Positions 1 through 12,954 of a stretch of DNA of 12,954 nt are shown here, piece after piece. The notes under the pieces were generated by a model, which was given only the letters and a program-made list of their open reading frames with translations, did no database searches and was not told where the DNA came from. The DNA is from CAYVQZ01 sp964453435 (GTDB taxonomy: Bacteria > Abyssobacteria > SURF-5). The stretch is taken from the NCBI GenBank assembly GCA_964453435.1, contig CAYVQZ010000089.1, forward strand, positions 1-12,954, in the 5' to 3' direction. The position numbers and the translations under genes were made by a program. Numbering within the stretch: the stretch's first letter is position 1; every line of letters begins with the position of its first letter.

Positions 1-1
1 C

Positions 2-55
2 GACGAGCAAGATTTTCTGCGCTACCTCGGGCTCACCGACGCCGACTCCCACTAA
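2..55 (+). CDS. C-terminal tail of an unidentified protein (partial)
   Basis: A reading frame enters from the left edge and ends at TAA 53-55. The visible C-terminus is 17 residues, DEQDFLRYLGLTDADSH. Its codons mostly end in C or G, like the genes downstream, whereas the other two frames give arginine- or proline-rich peptides typical of shadows. I do not recognise the protein. It does not resemble the end of ribosomal protein L7/L12, which normally precedes rpoB and usually ends in a Val/Glu/Lys-rich strand. With so little sequence the frame choice is tentative, and the tail could be non-coding. Confidence 0.4.
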   Translation, partial: DEQDFLRYLGLTDADSH

Positions 56-223
56 TGGACGCCGTCAAAGGAACCAGCCGCCTGTACCGCGCTCTTTCTC
101 GTTAGCTGCATGAAAGCCGGGCGCCGCCGCGCCCGAGCGAAATGTCGGTTCCCCGCAATTATTCCGCAAAGGGTGCCCCCGACCGGCGAAAAATAAAAAA
201 ACTGTTAAAGTTGTCAAAAAAGC
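56..223. other. Non-coding stretch upstream of the rpoB promoter
   Basis: This is the first half of the 313-bp gap between the partial frame and rpoB. I see no coding region in it. It holds a GC-only hairpin at 118-135 (7-bp stem, CGCC loop) with no T-run after it, so it is at best a weak terminator. An A/T-rich tract follows at about 187-222, directly upstream of the rpoB -35, where it could act as an UP element. The rest looks featureless. Confidence 0.5.
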
Positions 224-230
224 TTGACAA
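211..230. repeat. Inverted repeat overlapping the rpoB -35
   Basis: TTGTCAA (211-217) and TTGACAA (224-230) are perfect reverse complements separated by 6 bp. The right arm contains the -35 hexamer TTGACA. A dimeric repressor bound here would block RNA polymerase, so an operator is one reading. The AT-rich arms could also arise by chance in an A/T tract, or be part of a weak terminator-like stem. The symmetry is seen directly; the function is inference. Confidence 0.4.
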
Positions 231-252
231 ACAATATTTTTGGTGATAAAAT
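224..252 (+). promoter_or_regulatory. Sigma-70-type promoter for rpoB
   Basis: The -35 is TTGACA (224-229, perfect consensus) and the -10 is TAAAAT (247-252, five of six), with an optimal 17-bp spacer. An A/T tract lies just upstream. Transcription should start near 259-260, leaving a leader of about 110 nt before the rpoB start codon. The discriminator is AT-rich, unlike the GC-rich discriminators of stringently controlled E. coli promoters. A promoter directly before rpoB fits the absence of rplL just upstream. Confidence 0.8.
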
Positions 253-368
253 TCTGATTTGCGTAATCAGTCTTCAGACTTCGAGATTCCTTGCTCTGAA
301 TGGTTCGAACTCAAAGCACTCGTTTCTTCCCCCTTTCACACAATTAACTCCATTCGAGGGATTAACTT

Positions 369-4235
<3,867 letters not shown>

Positions 4236-4241
4236 ATAAAC

Positions 4242-4254
4242 GGGGGTAAGAACG

Positions 4255-4257
<3 letters not shown>
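4242..4257 (+). promoter_or_regulatory. Ribosome binding site and TTG start of rpoC
   Basis: GGGGG at 4242-4246, 8 nt before TTG 4255, is the only purine-rich element in the 19-bp gap after rpoB. It is a non-canonical Shine-Dalgarno match. An in-frame TAA at 4237-4239 excludes any earlier start, so this site decides the TTG start. Confidence 0.6.
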
Positions 4258-8348
<4,091 letters not shown>

Positions 8349-8352
<4 letters not shown>

Positions 8353-8377
8353 CAAAGGAAAGCGTTTCCAGTATACT
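8349..8377 (+). promoter_or_regulatory. Sigma-70-type promoter for the str operon, overlapping the rpoC stop
   Basis: The -35 is TTGACA (8349-8354) and the -10 is TATACT (8372-8377, five of six), spaced by 17 bp. The rpoC stop codon TGA (8350-8352) lies inside the -35 hexamer. Transcription would start near 8384, giving a leader of about 85 nt before rpsL. The spacer holds a small palindrome, GGAAA-GCG-TTTCC (8357-8369), which could be an operator or chance. The 10 bases GCTTGACAAA at the -35 are identical to those at the rpoB promoter. Confidence 0.75.
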
Positions 8378-8417
8378 TATTATCTGTGCCTGTAGCGGCA
8401 TTACGAAGCATAAGGTG

Positions 8418-8438
8418 GACCGTTTGTAGCAGACGGTC
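8418..8438 (+). promoter_or_regulatory. Stem-loop in the rpsL leader
   Basis: GACCGT (8418-8423) pairs with ACGGTC (8433-8438). The stem extends inward through one G-U pair to nine pairs with a TAG loop. No T-run follows, so it is not an intrinsic terminator. It lies about 30 nt before the rpsL start, within the predicted leader. It may stabilise the transcript or serve as a regulatory site; this is inference from its position. Confidence 0.45.
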
Positions 8439-8456
8439 AGGGGAAAAATCAACCAA

Positions 8457-8476
8457 AGGAGTGGGATATTGCCCAC
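8457..8476 (+). promoter_or_regulatory. rpsL ribosome binding site with a hairpin around the TTG start
   Basis: AGGAG (8457-8461) lies 7 nt before TTG 8469, a strong Shine-Dalgarno site that fixes the start. GTGGG (8461-8465) and CCCAC (8472-8476) are perfect complements with a 6-nt loop, ATATTG, that contains the start codon. The stem touches the last base of the Shine-Dalgarno, so folding could modulate initiation. Confidence 0.6.
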
Positions 8477-8840
8477 CATTAGTCAACTGGTGAAAAAAGG
8501 GCGCGCACGGCCCCGAAGCAAAACGGGTTCGCCCGCCCTGCAAAGGTGTCCCCAGAGACGTGGCGTCTGCACCAGGGTTTACACCGTAACTCCAAAAAAA
8601 CCCAACTCCGCCCTCAGAAAAGTCGCGCGGGTCAGGCTGACGAATGGAATAGAAATTACATCGTACATACCGGGCGTCGGCCATAACCTGCAGGAGCACT
8701 CGGTTGTGCTCGTACGAGGCGGAAGGGTCAAAGACATACCGGGCGTCCGCTACCACATTGTCCGTGGCACCCTTGACAGCATGGGGGTCCAGGACCGACG
8801 GCGGAGCCGCTCGAAATACGGAACAAAGCGGCCCAAGTAA
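8469..8840 (+). CDS. rpsL: 30S ribosomal protein S12
   Basis: S12 sits at the decoding centre of the small subunit and monitors codon-anticodon fidelity. The 123-residue protein is the usual length, starting MPTISQLVKKG. The two conserved loops are present: TPKKPNSA at 41-48 and GGRVKDIPGVRYH at 84-96. Lys43 and Lys88, where changes give streptomycin resistance, are the sensitive wild-type residues, and Asp89 is the position methylthiolated by RimO in many bacteria. TTG 8469 is the only possible start: no other Met occurs before residue 105 or so, and family members begin at exactly this residue. It is the first gene of the str operon, behind its own promoter at the end of rpoC. Confidence 0.98.
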   Translation: MPTISQLVKKGRARPRSKTGSPALQRCPQRRGVCTRVYTVTPKKPNSALRKVARVRLTNGIEITSYIPGVGHNLQEHSVVLVRGGRVKDIPGVRYHIVRGTLDSMGVQDRRRSRSKYGTKRPK

Positions 8841-8880
8841 AAAACGGCCGCTGTACCACATCGGCGCCACGGGGTTTTCC

Positions 8881-8925
8881 TCACTGCGTGCCGGGAGTTG
8901 CGGTAATTCCCCCGAAGCAAAGTGA
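8881..8925 (+). promoter_or_regulatory. Folded element in the rpsL-rpsG gap, candidate S7 control site
   Basis: An outer stem TCACT (8881-8885) with AGTGA (8921-8925) encloses an inner seven-pair stem, GGGAGTT (8893-8899) with AATTCCC (8905-8911), one pair being G-U, and a 5-nt loop. TGC (8889-8891) can also pair with GCA (8917-8919). In E. coli, S7 represses its own operon by binding the rpsL-rpsG intercistronic RNA, which resembles its 16S rRNA site. This element is in the same place. That it binds S7 is inference. Confidence 0.4.
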
Positions 8926-8968
8926 CGAACGAACGTGATGCCGGTTTTTATTGTCAGGAGATAGGTCT

Positions 8969-9439
8969 ATGCCTCGAAGGAAAGCAGCGGGAAAACGGCT
9001 TCCGCTTCCCGATCCGAAGTATCACAGCACGCTCGTGACAAGTTTTATCAATACGCTCATGATGCGCGGGAAAAAGGGCCTGGCCGAACGAACGGTGTAC
9101 GAAGCCCTCGAGTTGGCCGCCCAAAAGCTCAACACCGATGTGCTCGACATGTTCACCAAAGGCCTCAGCAATGTGAAGCCGGTTCTCGAAGTGAAATCGC
9201 GAAGAGTCGGCGGCTCCACGTATCAGGTGCCCGTCGAAGTCAGACCCGAACGCAGAACCAGCCTGGCGATGCGATGGCTAATCGCCTACGCGCGCCACCG
9301 GAACGAAAAAACCATGGTGGAAAAGCTTGCCGGCGAACTCGTGGACGCATACCGCGGCGAAGGAGCGTCGGTGAAAAAGCGGGAGGATACGCACCGCATG
9401 GCAGAGGCCAACAGGGCTTTTGCGCATTATAGATGGTAG
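8969..9439 (+). CDS. rpsG: 30S ribosomal protein S7
   Basis: S7 nucleates assembly of the 3' major domain of 16S rRNA and lies at the E site in the head of the small subunit. The 156-residue protein is typical, from MPRRKAAGKR to the conserved end KKREDTHRMAEANRAFAHYRW shortened here to its core motif HRMAEANRAFAHYRW. The central SRRVGGSTYQVPVEV motif is intact. ATG 8969 was chosen because AGGAG (8956-8960) lies 8 nt before it and family members start MPRR; an in-frame TTG at 8951 would place the ribosome binding site inside the gene. It follows rpsL after 128 bp, a gap that holds a possible S7 binding structure. Confidence 0.98.
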   Translation: MPRRKAAGKRLPLPDPKYHSTLVTSFINTLMMRGKKGLAERTVYEALELAAQKLNTDVLDMFTKGLSNVKPVLEVKSRRVGGSTYQVPVEVRPERRTSLAMRWLIAYARHRNEKTMVEKLAGELVDAYRGEGASVKKREDTHRMAEANRAFAHYRW

Positions 9440-9450
9440 CGGATCTGAAT

Positions 9451-9493
9451 GGGCGCGTGCGGACCGACTTTCGGTCCGCCGCCCTTATAAGGG
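9451..9493 (+). promoter_or_regulatory. Long GC-rich stem-loop between rpsG and fusA
   Basis: GCGGACCGA (9459-9467) pairs perfectly with TCGGTCCGC (9471-9479) around a CTT loop. After a 3-nt bulge, GGGCG (9451-9455) pairs with CGCCC (9480-9484), for 14 pairs in all. Directly after, CCCTTATAAGGG (9482-9493) is a palindrome that shares CCC with the lower stem, so the two foldings compete. The following bases TTATAA are not a proper T-run. It could be a leaky terminator, an RNase III processing site or an mRNA stabiliser; the sequence does not decide. Confidence 0.55.
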
Positions 9494-9560
9494 TGGTTAA
9501 AGCAGTTTTATGAAAAGCGCTGCGGCAAAAAAATTAAACGGAAAGAGAAGGGCGCCCTCT

Positions 9561-11684
9561 ATGGATGAAGGCGGCGCACAGGCCAGTTTGCCGTCCCGAA
9601 GCAAACTGGAGCGGCAAAGCGAACTCTGCGACACGCGGAATATCGGAATTATGGCGCATATCGATGCCGGGAAGACAACGATTACGGAGCGAATTCTCTA
9701 TTATACCGGCCGAACATACAAGATGGGCGAGGTCCACGAAGGCGCCGCCGAAATGGACTGGATGGAACAGGAAAAGGAACGCGGAATCACCATAACCTCG
9801 GCTGCCACTACCTGTTTCTGGAAAAACTATCGCATCAATATCATCGATACGCCCGGCCATGTCGACTTCACGGTCGAGGTCGAACGCTCCCTCCGCGTGC
9901 TCGACGGCGCAATCGCCGTATTCGACGGCGTCGCCGGAGTCGAGCCGCAAACGGAAACGGTGTGGCGACAGGCGGACAAATATCGCGTTCCCCGCATCGC
10001 GTTCGTAAACAAGATGGACCGTGTCGGGTCCGACATGGATTACTGCATGAAAACAATGCGCGACCGCCTTGCCGCAAAGCCGCTTGGACTCCAAATTCCC
10101 GTCGGAAAAGAGGAGACTTTCTCCGGCATGGTGGACCTTGTTCGAATGCGGGCCTACCGGTACGATGACGAGTCGCTCGGCGCAACCTACGATGAGATCG
10201 ACATCCCCGAAAGTTTGCGCGAGACCGCTGAGAAAAGACACCAGCTGCTCATTGAAACGCTGGCCGAGGAAGACGACGTGATTACGGAGAAATACCTCGA
10301 GGGACAGGACATCAAACCCGAGGATATCGAGGCGGCAATCCGCCGGTGCACTCTGGCGAACAAGCTCACGCCTATCCTCTGCGGAGCGGCGTTCCGCAAC
10401 AAGGGCATTCAGCTTCTCCTTGATGCCGTGGTAAAATACCTGCCCTCACCGTTGGATGTTCCGCCCGTCGAAGGTCTCTCTCCGACAAAAAAGAAAAAAG
10501 AAACCAGAAAAGCAAGCGATGACGAACCGTTCGCAGCACTCGCCTTCAAGCTTTCCGCCGACCCGTTTGTCGGCAAACTCACGTATTTTCGCGTTTACTC
10601 GGGTGTCGCAAAGACCGGCCAGACAGTGTATAACCCGGTCCGGAAAACCAAGCAGCGTCTCGGAAGGCTGCTCCTCATGCATGCCAACAAGCGCCAAGAT
10701 GTCTCCAGCGTCCGCACGGGCGACATCGTCGCCGCCGTGGGCTTGAAAGACACCGTCACCGGCGACACGTTATGCGATATCAACCATCAAATCGTTCTCG
10801 AAAGCATGATGTTCCCGGAACCGGTAATATCCGTGGCCATCGAGCCGAAAACCAAGACGGACCAGGAAAGACTCGGTATGGCGCTGAAACGGCTCGCCGA
10901 AGAAGACCCAACATTCAAGGTCATGGTCGATTCCGAGACCGGACAAACCATTATTGAAGGCATGGGAGAGCTTCATCTTGAAATCATCGTTGACCGGATG
11001 CTTCGCGAGTTTTCCGTCAGGGCAAATGTGGGAAAACCGCAAGTCGCATATAAAGAGACCATCACCAGCTCGGCCGTCGCCGAGGGAAAATTTGTCAGGC
11101 AAAGCGGAGGCCGCGGACAATACGGTCACGTGAAAATTCAGGTCGAACCTCTGGAGCGAGGCAAAGGATTCGAGTTTAAAGAAAAGGTCACAAGCGGCGC
11201 CGTTCCGAAGGAGTTCTTCCCCGCCGTCCAACAGGGTATCCGCGAGGCGCTCGAAAACGGCGTGCTTGCCGGCTACCCCCTGGTTGATGTGAAGGTGACA
11301 TTGCTTGACGGCTCATACCACGAAGTCGACTCCTCGGAGTTGGCATTCCGGATTGCCGGTTCCATGGCGTTCCGCGATGCGGTCCGGAAAGCAAACCCGG
11401 AACTGCTTGAACCGGTTATGAAGGTTGAAATTGTTCTGCCGGAGATATATATGGGCGATGTGCTCGGCGACATCACGGCGCGGCGCGGACGGATCGAGAG
11501 CGTGGAAACGCGCGGAGACACCCGGGTAGTGAGCGCTCGTGTTCCTCTGGCCGAAATGTTTGGCTATGCCACGGACTTGAGGTCCAGGACGCAGGGAAGG
11601 GCCACCTACACAATGCAGTTCTCGCATTACGGCCAGATGTCCAAGGCTCTTGCCGATGCGATAGTCGAAAGATTGACCGGATAA
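9561..11684 (+). CDS. fusA: Translation elongation factor G
   Basis: EF-G is the GTPase that drives translocation and, with RRF, ribosome recycling. Numbering from ATG 9561 gives 707 residues (E. coli 704). The G domain shows AHIDAGKT (32-39), RGITIT (74-79), DTPGHVDF (96-103) and NKMD (150-153). Domain II follows a Lys-rich linker and the ASDDEPFAALAFK motif. Domain IV has SGGRGQYGHV (515-524), and the protein ends in a normal domain V. It resembles canonical EF-G rather than a paralogue. I chose ATG 9561 because AAGGG (9548-9552) lies 8 nt upstream; the longer start ATG 9510 adds 17 Lys/Ala-rich residues and has only GGGTGG 13 nt away. Even the shorter form has about 14 more residues before RNIGI than E. 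coli. It lies 121 bp after rpsG, behind a strong stem-loop. Confidence 0.97.
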   Translation: MDEGGAQASLPSRSKLERQSELCDTRNIGIMAHIDAGKTTITERILYYTGRTYKMGEVHEGAAEMDWMEQEKERGITITSAATTCFWKNYRINIIDTPGHVDFTVEVERSLRVLDGAIAVFDGVAGVEPQTETVWRQADKYRVPRIAFVNKMDRVGSDMDYCMKTMRDRLAAKPLGLQIPVGKEETFSGMVDLVRMRAYRYDDESLGATYDEIDIPESLRETAEKRHQLLIETLAEEDDVITEKYLEGQDIKPEDIEAAIRRCTLANKLTPILCGAAFRNKGIQLLLDAVVKYLPSPLDVPPVEGLSPTKKKKETRKASDDEPFAALAFKLSADPFVGKLTYFRVYSGVAKTGQTVYNPVRKTKQRLGRLLLMHANKRQDVSSVRTGDIVAAVGLKDTVTGDTLCDINHQIVLESMMFPEPVISVAIEPKTKTDQERLGMALKRLAEEDPTFKVMVDSETGQTIIEGMGELHLEIIVDRMLREFSVRANVGKPQVAYKETITSSAVAEGKFVRQSGGRGQYGHVKIQVEPLERGKGFEFKEKVTSGAVPKEFFPAVQQGIREALENGVLAGYPLVDVKVTLLDGSYHEVDSSELAFRIAGSMAFRDAVRKANPELLEPVMKVEIVLPEIYMGDVLGDITARRGRIESVETRGDTRVVSARVPLAEMFGYATDLRSRTQGRATYTMQFSHYGQMSKALADAIVERLTG

Positions 11685-11723
11685 TGTCAGAATCGGCAAC
11701 CGACGCTTTTTTCGGTACAAGAC

Positions 11724-11730
11724 AAGGAGG
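11724..11730 (+). promoter_or_regulatory. Ribosome binding site of tuf
   Basis: AAGGAGG is a full match to the anti-Shine-Dalgarno, 11 nt before ATG 11742, slightly further away than usual. It supports this start and is the strongest such match in the window, consistent with very high EF-Tu output. Confidence 0.75.
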
Positions 11731-11741
11731 CTGCCTCACCC

Positions 11742-12950
<1,209 letters not shown>

Positions 12951-12954
12951 AGCG

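Noticed and set aside
118..135. GC-rich hairpin as terminator of the upstream gene
   Set aside because: No T-run follows within a usable distance, so it was kept only as part of the non-coding stretch.
300..347. Short 15-codon frame (ATG 300 to TAA 345-347) in the rpoB leader
   Set aside because: No ribosome binding site before it and no feature of a known leader peptide.
8951..8968. Upstream TTG start for rpsG adding MSGDRS
   Set aside because: It would put the AGGAG ribosome binding site inside the coding region; family members start at MPRR.
11673..11701. TTGACC near the end of fusA as -35 of a separate tuf promoter
   Set aside because: No acceptable -10 at 16-18 bp; the nearby GATAAT has no matching -35.
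11693..11712. Terminator between fusA and tuf (short stem then six T)
   Set aside because: The stem is only four pairs and 3 nt separate it from the T-run; too weak to call.

Overview
This window is a core housekeeping locus from a bacterium: RNA polymerase subunits beta and beta' (rpoB, rpoC) followed by the str operon (rpsL, rpsG, fusA, tuf). All genes are on the + strand and intact. The only partial coding trace is a 17-codon tail at the left edge. The DNA is moderately GC-rich. RpoC carries a large insertion in its trigger loop (SI3 type, about 180 residues), which is typical of Gram-negative-type phyla and absent from Firmicutes and Actinobacteria. The phylum cannot be named from this alone; an uncultivated or deltaproteobacteria/PVC-like lineage is a guess. 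I see no mobile element, CRISPR array, tRNA, rRNA or unfamiliar gene system.

Layout: (1) 1-55, C-terminus of an unrecognised protein that does not look like ribosomal protein L7/L12, the usual upstream neighbour of rpoB. (2) 56-368, a non-coding stretch with a GC hairpin, an A/T tract and a near-consensus sigma-70 promoter (TTGACA, 17 bp, TAAAAT) whose -35 lies in one arm of a perfect inverted repeat. (3) 369-8352, rpoB and rpoC, 19 bp apart. (4) 8349-8468, a second near-consensus promoter whose -35 hexamer contains the rpoC stop codon, then a leader with a stem-loop. (5) 8469-9439, rpsL and rpsG, separated by 128 bp that can fold into a two-part stem. (6) 9440-9560, a long GC-rich stem-loop before fusA. 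(7) 9561-11684, fusA. (8) 11742-12950, tuf.

Together the genes make the catalytic core of RNA polymerase and four parts of the translation apparatus (S12, S7, EF-G, EF-Tu). No convincing intrinsic terminator is visible between any of the genes, so read-through from rpoBC into the str genes is possible in addition to the promoter at the rpoC end. rpoC and rpsL both start with TTG.

The most unusual features are in the details: the codon use of tuf differs sharply from every other gene here (no CTC leucine codons, no GTC valine codons until its last few codons), EF-Tu has a cysteine cluster in its G domain, RpoB has His where Gln513 (E. coli numbering) is usual in the rifampicin pocket, and several RNA stem-loops sit at places where ribosomal-protein autoregulation would act.
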